Shown: positions 1-11,008 of the stretch, piece by piece
Layout of the letters: every line of letters begins with the position of its first letter
Numbering within the stretch: position 1 is the first letter of the stretch
Origin: Anaspis maculata
Lineage: Eukaryota > Arthropoda > Insecta > Coleoptera > Scraptiidae
NCBI GenBank assembly: GCA_949128115.1
Contig: OX421963.1
Location: 86,127,602 to 86,191,601, forward strand
Direction of reading: 5' to 3'
DNA: 64,000 nt
Notes under the pieces: generated by a model
What the model was told of the DNA's origin: nothing
What the model saw: only the letters and a program-made list of their open reading frames with translations
Databases searched by the model: none
Program-made: the position numbers and the translations under genes

Positions 1-6
1 GGAGGA

Positions 7-240
7 GTCGACATCAGCGCTCAAGGTGACGATTTACGAAACTGAATAATACCTATTTGTTCTGTTTTCGGTAACTAGATGTCGCTACTCGACTGAATGC
101 ACATGGTCATTCCGTTATGTGCGCTCGCCGGAAGCAGTCGACATCAGCGCTCAAAGTGGTGATTTACTAAACTGAAGGATGCCTATTTGTGTTATTTTCG
201 ACTGCGAGATGTCGCTACTCGACTTAATGCACATAGCGGA
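7..240. repeat. Two-copy ~130-bp tandem repeat
   Basis: Two direct copies start at 7 and 137. Both open with GTCGACATCAGCGCTCAA and end near TCGCTACTCGACT followed by AATGCACAT. They differ by scattered substitutions, so the duplication is not recent. No coding potential is seen. Confidence 0.75.
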
Positions 241-302
241 TAGTGTTTGAGTCGATCTCAACACTACGAAGGCACAGAGCGGACATGGGTGATATTTATT
301 TG

Positions 303-527
303 TAATTGCGACTTTTTTCTGTCAATTGCCGCTTTATTCTGGCAATTGCGACTTTTTTCTGTCAATTGCCACTTTATTCTGGCAATTGCGACTTTTTATT
401 GTCAATTGACACTTTATTCTGGCAATTGCGACTTTTTTCTGTCAATTGCCACTCTATTCTGGCAATTGCGACTTTTTTCTGTCAATTGACTTTTTTTCTA
501 TCAATTGCCACTTCATTCTGTCAATTG
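303..527 (+). repeat. CAATTG minisatellite, left arm part 1
   Basis: About eleven 20-bp units alternate between CAATTGCGACTTTTTTCTGT and CAATTGCCACTTTATTCTGG, giving a 40-bp higher-order period. The short reading frames across it are artefacts of the repeat. Confidence 0.9.
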
Positions 528-544
528 AAATTTCAATTCTTTCA

Positions 545-1042
545 CTTTCATGATAACAGGCTCATATCCGGCAAGGGGCACTCCGCAGCGGGACCTTTTG
601 CGTCAATTTAACATGCAGTCCCTTCAAACCAGACGTGACATGAATTGTGTGATCTTTCTGTACAAGATAATCAAGGGTGAGGTTGACTGCCCGGAGTTGC
701 TATATCTCATAGGCTTTCGGATACCCAGACCGAACTCCCGCAGCACACAGCTGCTCCATCTGCCCTACGCGAGAACTCGTGGACTCACCTGCTCCCCTCT
801 CCATCGGATGATTCACTCCTACCGCGACGTCGAAACTCGCTGTGACATCCTTCATACCACTGTTTCGGCTATCAAGGAGATATACAGGTGTCAGCATGAC
901 GACTGACACTACTTCATTGAGGCCAGTTTGTTCTTTTTTTCTAACTTCAGGATTTCACACATTCTATAAATAGGACTTTGCTCCTGTTGAATGTGCTTAA
1001 AATAATAACAATAATAATAATGGTAATAATAATAATTAAGAA
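545..1042 (+). mobile_element. 5'-truncated non-LTR retrotransposon (LINE) 3' end
   Basis: An open frame at 550-906 encodes a stretch typical of the C-terminal tail of insect LINE reverse transcriptases: a RRD..CVIFLYKII segment, then DCPELLYLIGFRIPRPNSR, then RTRG and SPLHRMI. After the stop come about 130 bp of 3' UTR and an AATAAT-type simple tail (about 1000-1040). The 5' end abuts the minisatellite and the tail is followed by the same minisatellite, so the LINE inserted into the array. Clade (Jockey-like or related) is not certain. It is a dead copy without endonuclease or RT core. Confidence 0.7.
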
Positions 1043-1176
1043 TTGCCATTTTATTCTGGCAACTGCGACGTTTTTCTGTCAATTGACACTTTATTCTGGC
1101 AATTGCGACTTTTTTCTGTCAATTGATACTTTATTCTGGCAATGGCGACTTTTTTCTGTCAATTGCGACTTTTTAG
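1043..1176 (+). repeat. CAATTG minisatellite, left arm part 2
   Basis: Continuation of the 20/40-bp array after the LINE insertion, same orientation as 303-527. It leads into the palindromic core at TTTTTAGCACATTTCGATAG. Confidence 0.85.
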
Positions 1177-1949
1177 CACATTTCGATAGAAAATGATGTT
1201 TATATGGCCGGTTTGTCCGTCTGTCTGTCCGTCCATTATTTGTCTGTATGTCCGTCTGTCTGTCTGTCCGTGTAAAAGTTGAGAAGTTGTACTCCTTCTC
1301 GGGAAATGAAGCTAGAGCCTTAGAACTTTTTCCGATTAATAGCTTAGGCGCTCAAGGGTGACCTATGGGCAAACTGTATTTCATGGTGGCGCTGCTATCT
1401 TGGTAGCCATATTGGATTACGCCGCCATCTTGGTAACCCTATTCAAATTTCTTATTAGTGGAACGATTTTCCTGAAACTTGGAACTTACCCTTGCTTTGT
1501 ATGATCACTCTTATTTTCAAGCTAAGTTTCATGATCCGCTAGAGCGGATTCAGAGCGAATGGATCTGAAGCCGATTCATACGAGACAAGAGTACCTACGT
1601 TTCACGTTTCATGACATCGTTCCAATAATAAGAAATTTCGATGTGGCGGCCAAGATGGCGGCGTAATCATGAAACTGAGCTTGAAAGTAAGAATGTTCAT
1701 ACAAGATCAGAGTAAGTTCCGTTCGAGGTTCCGTTCCACTGATGAGAAATTTCAATATGGCTACCAAGATGGCAGCGCCACCACGTAATACACTCTGCCC
1801 ATAGGCCACCCTTGGGGGCCTAAGCTATTAATCGGAAAAAGCTCTAAGGCTCTAGCTTCATTTTCCGAGAAGGAGTACAACTTCTCAACTTTCACACGGA
1901 CAGACAGACGGACAAACCGGCCATATAAACATCATTTTCTATCGAAATG
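1177..1949. repeat. Palindromic core of foldback element
   Basis: Positions 1177-1390 are repeated inverted at about 1790-1950 (ATGTTTATATGGCCGGTTTG, GTCTGTCTG runs, GAGAAGTTGTACTCCTTCTC, CTTTTTCCGATTAATAGCTT). The centre carries CCATCTTGGTAACC and CCAAGATGGCGGC in both orientations. No gene is seen. Confidence 0.7.
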
Positions 1950-2333
1950 TGCTAAAAAGTCGCAATTGACAGAAAAAAGTCGCCATTGCCAGAATAAAGT
2001 GTCAATTGACAGAAAAAAGTCGCAATTGCCAGAATAAAGTGTCAATTGACAGAAAAAAGTCGTAATTGCCAGAATATAGTGGCAATTGACAGAAAAAAGT
2101 CGCAATTGCCAGAATAAAGTGGCAATTGACAGGAAAAAGTCGCAATTGCCAGAATAATAAAGTGGCAATTGACAGAAAAAAGTCGCAATTGCCAGAATAA
2201 AGTGTCAATTGACAGAAAAAAGTCGCAATTGCCAGAATAAAGTGGCAATTGACAGAAAAAAGTCGCAATTGCCAGAATAAAGTGTCAATTGGCAGAAAAA
2301 AGTCGCAATTGCCAGAATAAAGTGGCAATCCAC
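1950..2333 (-). repeat. CAATTG minisatellite, right arm
   Basis: About nineteen 20-bp units, reverse complement of the left array. It ends abruptly at GGCAATCCACGTTCACC. Confidence 0.9.
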
Positions 2334-4910
2334 GTTCACCATCACGTACATCACTTCAGCGCATACACGAGAACGCATACCTGCAGAGCGCGGTAATTTC
2401 AATTTTGACGCACGAAGTGTCACTGTCAAAGGCAACTGTTAGTCAATAATTGAAATGTAAACAAACAACAAACATAACCTCCTAACCATTCAACATTTAA
2501 TATTGTTCAGAATGAAATGTTACTCAAAAAAGATTCAGGTGATACGAAACACAACGAGCTGCAAGGCGATCGATGAAACAAGAGCGTTATTTGGTTAGAT
2601 CTGTCGAAACGTCAAATCGACGTCAAGCGCTGTCAGCTAAAATTTGCGTGACATTACACACGTACACCGTATTACAATGTTGTCAACTTGTTGTCGTGAT
2701 ATAGATATGGCAACATCCTACTTTCACAGGTATGCGCAAAAGCCTTTCGGGAAACGTGGATTGACAGAAAAAAAAGTCGCAATTACAAATAAATATCTTC
2801 CATGTCCGCTCTGCGCCTTCGTACAACACCCTCAAAGGCTCTATTCTCGAACCACAAGAAGGAAAGCAGGATGGCGTCCTGATACTAGGCGAACATCGGC
2901 CAAGCGGTTCCAAAAGCGGGAAAAGTGACGGTTCCAAAAGCGAGAAAAGTGATTTCATTCAAATAAGTTGAATTAAACCGAAGTACAATGGGTTGTCTTC
3001 CCGTCCAGGGGTATAAACAAGAGACAGGGGAGTTTCAACGGAATCAATGATGATAAACGAACATTGTAATTATGATAAAAGGGTGCATTGCCGTGATCCT
3101 CCCAGTTTCGTTACAGAGTTTCAAAATATTCCTCCAACTCTGTTTCAAAGCTGGATCCGTCGAAATGAATCGCTGCTGCGGTTTATACTTGTACAGTTCT
3201 CAGATTACCTCCAAACGAGCAAGGGCATATTGGAACCGGAAGCGATTCCTACAGAGAACTTGAATTTCCATTTGCTGGCGCCGGGTTCGTTTGAAAAATT
3301 ACTGGCTGCGGCACCCCTTGGCTAATTCGTTTTACCCCGCCGAGCTTCCGCGGACGCAAAAAACTGTTCAATTTCGGATTGAAATCCGCGCTCTCGGCAT
3401 AAACGCTGATAAGTATTCGCGAAACGCAAGGCACACCGCGGTTTTTACGATATACTCCTCCGCCTGCCGATTGGGCATTTCTTCTTCAACACGCACACAC
3501 ACACACACACAGAGAGAGCTTTGCAAAAAGCCAAAGAGCGAGATATAGAGCGAAGCTCAAGGAATAATCCCCGCAGAATCGGCCGGATACGGCGATGCGA
3601 AAATAAAAAGCGTTTCCGGCATTTAGTCGCGAGCGCGCGGTATTTTATTTTTCAAGAAATTGATTTTGTTATCTCAACGCGCTGCAGAACAAGCACTTGG
3701 CCGTGCAAAATTGTTGAGTCCTGTGCGAAATCCCTCCAGCGGGGTGGTGATTATTAGCGTCCATCGTTATCAGCAGGACCCAGCGGGAGCGCCGGGGATA
3801 ATTTACCGTTACGGCAAATCATGATTTAGTGCCGTTGCTGTGTACTATAGCAGAAAAGTCTCACCTTTTAGGGACGTCTGTCAAGCAAAGAGGAGCGTGG
3901 CGCTCGCGAATAATAATAAACCGCCACAAATAACGAAAGCAAAGCGTGAAAGGAATAAATCGCGGGTTTAGGCCACAAGCTATTTCATTTCCTTGCAAAT
4001 CTCGCGGAGGTGTAGGAGGAAAACGCGGTCGGCTTGCTTTCGCTCTTTCTCTCGCCAGTATCGTTCGCGTAGAATCTCGAAAAATTGAGGAGCAGGACCC
4101 ATAGGCAGGAGCTCGTTCGTATAGGTATCTACTCGGGTATCTACTACAGGTATAAGCAGAAGATAGTAAAATCTGGCGATCGGCAATGTGAGTTACCGCA
4201 CTTTGTCAAGTCACGACTTTGACTCGGACACGTTTATTTTATATGGTGGCGCTTTATATGGTATGATTACACATTAAACTTCTCACTGGCGATGTCTGCA
4301 GGACTACTATATGCTGTGCCGAACCATCGTCCTCACTCACAGAACTAGTCCATCAGCTCCAGCTTCAAGCATACCGATGCCCATAAAAATTAGCATAGAA
4401 CTCGACGATCGTGGAGGGATATTTTTGAAAATTGTGGAGCGATTCAATCCCCGAGGGGTGCAAAACTTTCGCGGATCCTAAAGCGACAATACGACACTCG
4501 ATATATCTAAGGACCAGGCAGGGGTATTTCTTAGAATCATACAGGAAAAATTCGTAGGATTGTAAATCGGTAAGTTCTTGGAAATCGTTAGGCGATATTT
4601 TGGAAGATGCAACGACAAGTTTAAGGTTCCTCAAGTTGATTCCTGGGAACAAATCTTGCTAATATCGTGTACAGGGGTTGCTCAGAATCATGCAGCAATA
4701 TTTCGTAGGATCGTAGGTTCTGTACGATCATAGGGATGATCCTCAGAGGTATATGGGCTGTAAGAACCTCTTGTAGCTGGGGTCTTTTAAACGGGAAGAA
4801 AACGCACTATTTTACCTTCAAACAAAAACACAATGATCATGAAATACCTGTAATTTATAGGTCATCGTAGAGAGTATGATAAATAAAATGAAATTATTGG
4901 TTTTTATTGC
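2334..4910. other. No gene recognised (2.6 kb)
   Basis: Positions 2334-2762 are unique DNA with an ACATAACCTCCTAACC motif and several ACGTCA-like sites, which may be a promoter fragment. The foldback end follows at 2763-2845. A CA/GA microsatellite lies at 3490-3518. The interval 3600-4000 is relatively GC-rich and not visibly repetitive, which could fit conserved non-coding DNA. At 4480-4720 two short diverged direct repeats (around TTCGTAGGAT) occur. Short open frames here lack recognisable domains or splice context. Confidence 0.4.
3490..3518. repeat. (CA)n/(GA)n microsatellite
   Basis: Perfect CA dinucleotide run followed by a short GA run. Confidence 0.95.
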
Positions 4911-4914
4911 ACTT

Positions 4915-5845
4915 CTGCTACAATAATGGACGATGCATTAGTGTCAGTTTCGCATTCATAAGTCGGGGAAATTCATAAGGAGCATTCGTTAGTCCAAATA
5001 TCATCCTCTCGAATTGTCCGGTGTCGTTTGGTGTGATGAAGGCAATTTCGCCTTTCAATTCCTCGTTCAATGGTATCTGCAAGTACCCACTTGCCAGATC
5101 AAGAGTGGTGAATAGTCTACTGCCAGATAACTTTTAAAACTGCTCATCAATTGTCGAAATCTGATAAGGTGAGTTAGCGACAGTCGAAGACCAATCGCGG
5201 CGCTGAATCTTTTCGTTCAACTAACAAGACGGGAGTGGCGTAGGTACTCGCTGTTTGTTCCCTTTACAATGCCCAGTTCCTTCCAAGTGTTCACAATTTT
5301 TGAAAACTGCCTTTTTTTCTTGGCTTGTCTGTAGGGTTTCATGCTCACCGACGTCTTGTTATCCTTCATGGTCATGGTTTGCTTTGTTTTGCAGCCCAGT
5401 TCTTCCATCTTCAAGGCGAAGCAGCCTCTATATTGATTAATGATTACACAGATCCGGTCAACTCTTTCACTTCTTCTGATGCCTCACTGTCGATACTAAT
5501 AATGATTTCGCTTTCAATCGGTTCTTGACACTACTTTGCTTTGTCTTCAACCTCTTCCACAATCTCAATTTCTGTCTTTGCTCTCGTCGCTCAAAACTTG
5601 TGGGTTTGTGAGAGACCATTCGTTTTCTTCAGTGAAATGTATCTTACTTCCTTCCAAAATAGCACATTTTAGGCTTCCGTGAAGGTCCTTCCAATTATGA
5701 TATATTTTGGTGCCATATCTGGTTATTATCTGGGACTATCAGCACGTCAACACTCTTTGTTACCTCGTCCACCTTTAGAGCATATTTAGCCTCATCATCA
5801 ACAACCAAAGCCGGCCGATTCAACTTTCCATACTCATATAAACTA
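4915..5845 (-). pseudogene. Ty3/gypsy pol relic: protease end and reverse transcriptase
   Basis: Read on the minus strand, 5845-5690 encodes the second half of a retropepsin (LNRPALVVDDEAKYAL, SVDVLIVPDN). About 5420-5220 encodes the RT N-terminus (KKRQFSKIVNTWKELGIVKG), and 5130-4915 encodes RT core motifs FTTLDLASGYLQIPL and FGLTNAPYEF. Stops and frameshifts separate the pieces. The catalytic YxDD block, RNase H and integrase are not found; homology ends at about 4915. It continues upstream of the palindrome as the Gag/protease segment at 9638-10660, so the palindrome splits one retroelement. Confidence 0.7.
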
Positions 5846-8800
5846 GTCAACAATTGAAGTGGCCCACCCAAAATTTTGATTGAAGTCCAAAGTGCCCAAG
5901 CTCCTGAAAAAATAGGATTAGGTAATTCCAAATTTTTTCTTTTCCCACATACCTGCGCTCTTTTTCTATCAGTGGACGGATACAGAATTAAGTTCAAATC
6001 TTCCTTGTTGGTTATACAAGGCGTCGCGTAAAACCTTTCAAAAACTAAAAAGTTTGAGTAACTCCCAATTTAAAAAAACATGTTTTTGGATATTTCCAAC
6101 TGGTCCAGGGAGGATGGTACACCCATATCTCGAAACGATTTTACAATTTTTCGATTATCTCTCTTCACTACAGGGTGATTCGAGAATAACAACTTCTTGC
6201 TTTTTTGGTCATAGCTTTTTTCCTTATTGACCGATTTTTATGATCTGTAGCTCATGTTAAAGCTAAATCTTCAGGGAACAAGAATATGTCTTCGAAATTG
6301 ATGCAGAAGAAAACTTAAGATTGAGACTCCGCATCAAAAATGACACAAATATGAAAAAACCCCAAAATCAGATCTGGAGATGGAACTCGTCCGAAATCAA
6401 TTTGCTTTCAAGTCAACCATTCAAACTGATCATTTTAAGATATACCTCTTCCTGTATATAAGAAGATTTCTTGAACAAGGAATTAAATTATGCTGCATGT
6501 TTTCAGAAGAAAATCAGTGTCCCTCTTACCTGAAAACTAATGTAACCTACGTTACGAACAACAAAGCTGGTAATTGCATTTAGAAACATTGTTGGATTTT
6601 TCTCGGTCAATAATAATTACCAGCTTTGATAGTTTGATATTCGTAACGTAGGTAACATTAGTTTTCAGGTAAGAGGGATACCGATTTTTTTCCTGACTAT
6701 TTCACTAGAGTGTATTACACCGACTATTTCACTAGAGTGTATTACACTGACAATAAAATCTAGTATTCAGATGACAAAACACGTACCTATACCTACCTGG
6801 GCAAAACCAACATGATGGTTTTGCAGCGGCAATTTTTTGACGTTTCACTCGTTCCATTACATTCAAACTGCTTTAGTAGATGTAGCGCATTTTCCTATCG
6901 AATACGCTATTTTTATACTTTGTATTCGCCTGTCCGTCCCAATCCGTCCAGCCGTCCGCCTTGTTATAAAATTCCTTTTGTAAATGACCGGAACTTAGCT
7001 AAAGATGAGCACAGGAAAACAAAGCAAGCTCAAATTGAGTTACCTATAATATTTGTCAGACTGACATTTTTGCATCAATTTGAATCGGCGGTCGTCACAA
7101 ACAGTATTCAAGCAAACTAGTAAGCTTCATTGCATCTTGTTGTATCAATCGAAGCCCCAGCGGGCCCCCTTGTGTTTTCATGCATCGTTTATATCCCTAA
7201 TGAGTTGCCCCTTGTGTCTGTTGCCCCTTGTGTCTTCTTCTGTGGCTCGAAGCCCTTGCGGGCCCCTTTGATGTGGATGTCTATGTGCCGTTCAAAGACC
7301 TAGCTCACCTTCTTATGACGTACTGTAAGCCCCATTGACTCTTCTTCTGGCTTTCGAAACTTTGGTGTGTTGTCTTGTATTTTCTTGGTTTTTCAGTCAG
7401 GGTTTTAGTAGAAACTCTTTTCTTCATCTCCCGAGACTCTGTGCTCTTCTATACTTTCTTTGGTGCTCAAGATCCTAGCGGGCTCTCTTATACCTCCATA
7501 CGCCGTTAGTCATGACTTCCGAAACTCTCTCGGCCTTTTTATGGCTTCACGTTATTTTAGAACTAGATAGGTATCTTGGTTTTGGATGAAAAAGCTGTTC
7601 AAAGAAAGCCTCCTTTTCTCTCGTAAAATAGTCATGTCGAATACCACTCGAGATAAAATTTTGAAGGCAAAATTTTTCTCTTGTAATATTCAAATTTGTT
7701 GCTTTTTGGAAATTTCGCTCATGACATTTAATCAAAACCACTCGCCTGACGGCTCGTGGTTTTGTTACAAATGTCATTCGCGAAATTGCCAAGCAACAAA
7801 TTTTCGTATTTAATATCACAAGAGATAAAATTTTGTCGGCAAAATTTTTCGATTGTTATGAAAATTTGTTGCTTGGCAATTTCGCGAATGACATTTGTAA
7901 CAAAACCACGAGCCGTCAGGCGAGTGGTTTTGATTAAATGTCATGAGCGAAATTGCCAAAAAGCAACAAATTTGAATATTACAAGAGAAAAATTTTGCCT
8001 TCAAAATTTTATCTCGAGTGGTATTCGACATGACTATTTTACGAGAGAAAAGGAGGCTTTCTTTGAACAGCTTTTTCATCCAAAACCAAGATACCTATCT
8101 AGTTCTAAAATAACGTGAAGCCATAAAAAGGCCGAGAGAGTTTCGGAAGTCATGACTAACGGCGTATGGAGGTATAAGAGTGCCCGCTAGGATCTTGAGC
8201 ATCCAAAGAAAGTATAGAAGAGCACAGAGTCTCGGGAGATGAAGAAAAGAGTTTCTACTAAAACCCTGACTGAAAAACCAAGAAAATACAAGACAACACA
8301 CCAAAGTTTCGAAAGCCAGAAGAAGACTCAATGGGGCTTACAGTACGTCATAAGAAGGTGAGCTAGGTCTTTGAACGGCACATAGACATCCACATCAAAG
8401 GGGCCCGCAAGGGCTTCGAGCCACAGAAGAAGACACAAGGGGCAACTCATTAGGGATATAAACGATGCATGAAAACACAAGGGGGCCCGCTGGGGCTTCG
8501 ATTGATACAACAAGATGCAATGAAGCTTACTAGTTTGCTTGAATACTGTTTGTGACGACCGCCGATTCAAATTGATGCAAAAGTGTCAGTCTGACAAATA
8601 TTATAGGTAACTCAATTTGAGCTTGCTTTGTTTTCCTGTGCTCATCTTTAGCTAAGTTCCGGTCATTTACAAAAGGAATTTTATAACAAGGCGGGCGGCT
8701 GGACGGATTGGGACGGACAGGCGAATACAAAGTATAAAAATAGCGTAGTCGATAGGAAAATGCGCTACATCTACCAAAGCAGTTTGAATGTAATGGAACG

Positions 8801-9637
8801 AGTGAAACGTCAAAAAATTGCCGCTGCAAAACCATCATGTTGGTTTTGCCCAGGTAGGTATAGGTACGTGTTTTGTCATCTGAATACTAGATTTTATTGT
8901 CGGTGTGATACACTCTAGTGAAATAGTCATAACAATCGAAAAATTTTGCCGACAAAATTTTATCTCTTGTGATATTAAATACGAAAACATGCAGCCATAA
9001 TTTAATTCCCTCGTCAAGAAATCTTCTTATATACAGAAAGAGGTATATTTCGAAATGATCATTTTGAATAGTTCACTTCAAAGCAAATTGATTTCCGACG
9101 AGTTCCATCTCCAGATCTGATTTCGGGGGTTATTCAGATCTGCGTCATTTTTGATGCAGTCTTAATTTCAAGTTTTCTTCTGCATCAATTTCGAGAAGAC
9201 ATATTCTTGTTCCCTAAAGCTTTAGCTTTATCATGAGCTACAGATTATGAAAATCGGTTAATAGGGAAAAAGGCTATGACCAAAAAAGCAAAAAGTTGTT
9301 TTTTTCAAATCACCCTGTAGTGAAGAAAGATAATCGGAAAATTGGAAAACCGTTTCGAGATATGGGTGTAGCAACCTCCCTGGACCAGTTGAAAATATTC
9401 AATAACTTGTTTTTCCAAATTGGGAGTTACTCAAACATTTTAGTTTTTGCAGGGTTTTACGCGATGCTTTGAATAACCAACACGGAAGATTTGAACTTTA
9501 TTCTGTATCCATCCTCTGATAGACAAAGAGCGCAGGAAAAGAAACATTTTTATGTTAGTCCTATTTTTTCGGGAGCTAGGGCACTTTGAACTTCATTAAA
9601 AATTTTAGGTGGGCCACTTCAATTGTTGAGTAGTTTA
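5846..9637. mobile_element. ~3.8-kb palindrome (large foldback element)
   Basis: The sequence from CAACAATTGAAGTGGCCC at 5846 is repeated in reverse complement up to 9637 (GGGCCACTTCAATTGTTG). The arms are about 1.9 kb each and very similar along their length. The loop is 7805-7859, between GCGAAATTGCCAAGCAAC and its complement. Secondary hairpins occur in the arms, for example 7676-7804. No transposase or recognisable domain is seen; short mirrored frames in both arms have no family resemblance. It lies inside the protease region of a gypsy relic. Target duplication is unclear because homology fades gradually at the ends. Confidence 0.8.
6513..6692. repeat. Small foldback insertion in left palindrome arm
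   Basis: An inverted repeat of about 75 bp per arm (TCCCTCTTACCTGAAAACTA and GTTACGAA, with CCAGCTTTG near the centre). It is absent from the corresponding place in the right arm (about 8930-8990), so it inserted or was exchanged after the palindrome formed. A 28-bp direct repeat (ACTATTTCACTAGAGTGTAT) follows at about 6697-6750; the right arm has one copy. Confidence 0.7.
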
Positions 9638-10660
9638 GTTCCTGTTTGTGGGGCTTGGTGCTGATGTTAAATTTCTCTGCTATGCTTCCTTTCAACAGGC
9701 ATGCAGCATTGCCCGTTTCTATCAGTCCCTGAATTTCTTGGTTATCATTGATTATATCAGACTTTACACAGCTTTCGGGCTCTCGCACCTTTACGAACGA
9801 AATTTATTGGTTTTGGTTCTCTCTTGACAAATTTGAGACAAAACTTCGCAAAATGGCCGACTTCTTTACACTCTCTGCATCTTACTGGCGACCTTGGCTT
9901 TGTACATTTCTTTGGAAAATGTCCCCAAGCATTGCAATTGAAACATTTCGGTTCCCTTTTTTCGTTTCTCAGCGGTAACTTCCTACACTTATTTTTGCTT
10001 GTCAAGTTTTCCCGAGCGCTTTCTTCTTTGGTTACATTTTTCTCAAAGCATCCTCATCTGCATGCATTCTTGCCATAACTGTATTGAATATACTTTTTGA
10101 CCATGAGCCCACCAAAATTCTCTCTCTGGTGTCTTCAAAACTCAAATTTCTTACAAAGCGTTACCTTTTTGGGGAAGTAACCATCGGGTGATTCATTAGG
10201 TACGTTTCTAGATCCTCGACTTCATTATTTTCCATCGCTCAGACATTGTAGAAGTCCATGCACTTGCTATCGCATCTCCTAACGTTGCATTGTTGTTGAT
10301 GTTTTTTGATGTTAAATGTGGGGGTGGTAAAAGTGATTCTTGGATTATTCACCTGGTTTACAGTCGGCGTTGTTTGCGGTTTGGTTTCGTGCGACGGAGT
10401 CTCTCTGGATTGCTTTTCTTCCAATCTCTCTTCGACTTTTTGGTTACGTTTCCTGTATGAAGTGTATCTTCTTCCTTATTGTTTTGATATATTGTTAACA
10501 GCCACAGCGGGCCTTGGTATGCCGCTGATTCCATGTTATTCTTTTTCGTTGTCTTCAAGTTTCGCCTTTATCTCTTGTGGCGTGGCTTCGGAATCGGAGG
10601 AGGTGTTCTCTGTAGTGAATTCCTCGGCCGAATTTCTGCGTGCTCCTGTGTATTAGTTGA
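9638..10660 (-). pseudogene. Ty3/gypsy Gag and protease start (relic)
   Basis: On the minus strand, 10660-10239 encodes low-complexity Q/T/N-rich Gag-like sequence. Positions 10005-9757 encode two CCHC zinc knuckles (CFNCNAWGHFPKKC and CRECKEVGHFAKFC), diagnostic of retroelement nucleocapsids. Positions 9788-9640 encode the protease start with LIETGNAACLLKGS, where the catalytic DTG aspartate reads Glu. Frame breaks are present. The downstream part of the element is at 4915-5845 beyond the palindrome. Confidence 0.75.
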
Positions 10661-10980
10661 GTTCTTTATCACTCTATTAATCCCGTTCAATAATACATCT
10701 CAATGCTCTTATTGCCAACCCACGAAGAGCCCGAACACTTCTCGAGAGTCACATCTTCGCACCTTCACGGTTGAAATGGTTCGTTGGACCGTCGACCCAG
10801 CGAATTCCTGCTGCAGAATTCGTCCACTGTGGCCGGACATGCGGTGGTGTAAGTCTACACCCGCATCCTCTTACGTAGCGCTGATGCTAAGGTTGAACTT
10901 CATTGCAACTTTTAGGAGGATCTGATCGTGTCTTTTGGGCTATCTTGAAAAAAAAACCGGAGTTTTCATCTAATTACAAA
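10661..10980. other. No gene recognised
   Basis: Between the Gag relic and the 3' end of the TMEM177-like gene. It may include the leader or LTR remains of the gypsy element, but no LTR pair is recognised. Confidence 0.3.
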
Positions 10981-10983
10981 CAC

Positions 10984-10989
10984 TTTATT
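10984..10989 (-). terminator. Polyadenylation signal of TMEM177-like gene
   Basis: AATAAA on the minus strand, about 20 bp beyond the stop codon. This implies a very short 3' UTR. Confidence 0.55.
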
Positions 10990-11008
10990 CGCGATAAAAT
11001 AACACAAT

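Larger units (their letters stand above)
243..2845. mobile_element. Foldback element with minisatellite arms (composite)
   Basis: The ends are inverted copies: 243-310 (CGGACATGGGTGATATTTAT region) is matched on the other strand by 2763-2845. Inside lie tandem arrays of 20-bp units in one orientation (303-527 and 1043-1176) and in the opposite orientation (about 1950-2330). A palindromic core at 1158-1970 carries CCGGTTTGTCCGTCTGTCTG, its complement, and repeated GCCGCCATCTTGG motifs. The left arm is interrupted by a LINE fragment (about 545-1042), the right arm by unrelated sequence (2331-2762). No transposase ORF is present. The organisation resembles Drosophila FB elements, whose arms are also tandem repeats, but the sequence is not recognised. 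A core of the same family recurs at 55618-56250. Confidence 0.65.

Noticed and set aside
247..611. Open frames in and beside the CAATTG minisatellite
   Set aside because: They translate the 20-bp repeat in several frames and on both strands; openness is a property of the repeat unit.
7547..8118. Paired open frames mirrored in the two palindrome arms
   Set aside because: Same peptides appear on opposite strands because the arms are inverted copies; no domain or start context.
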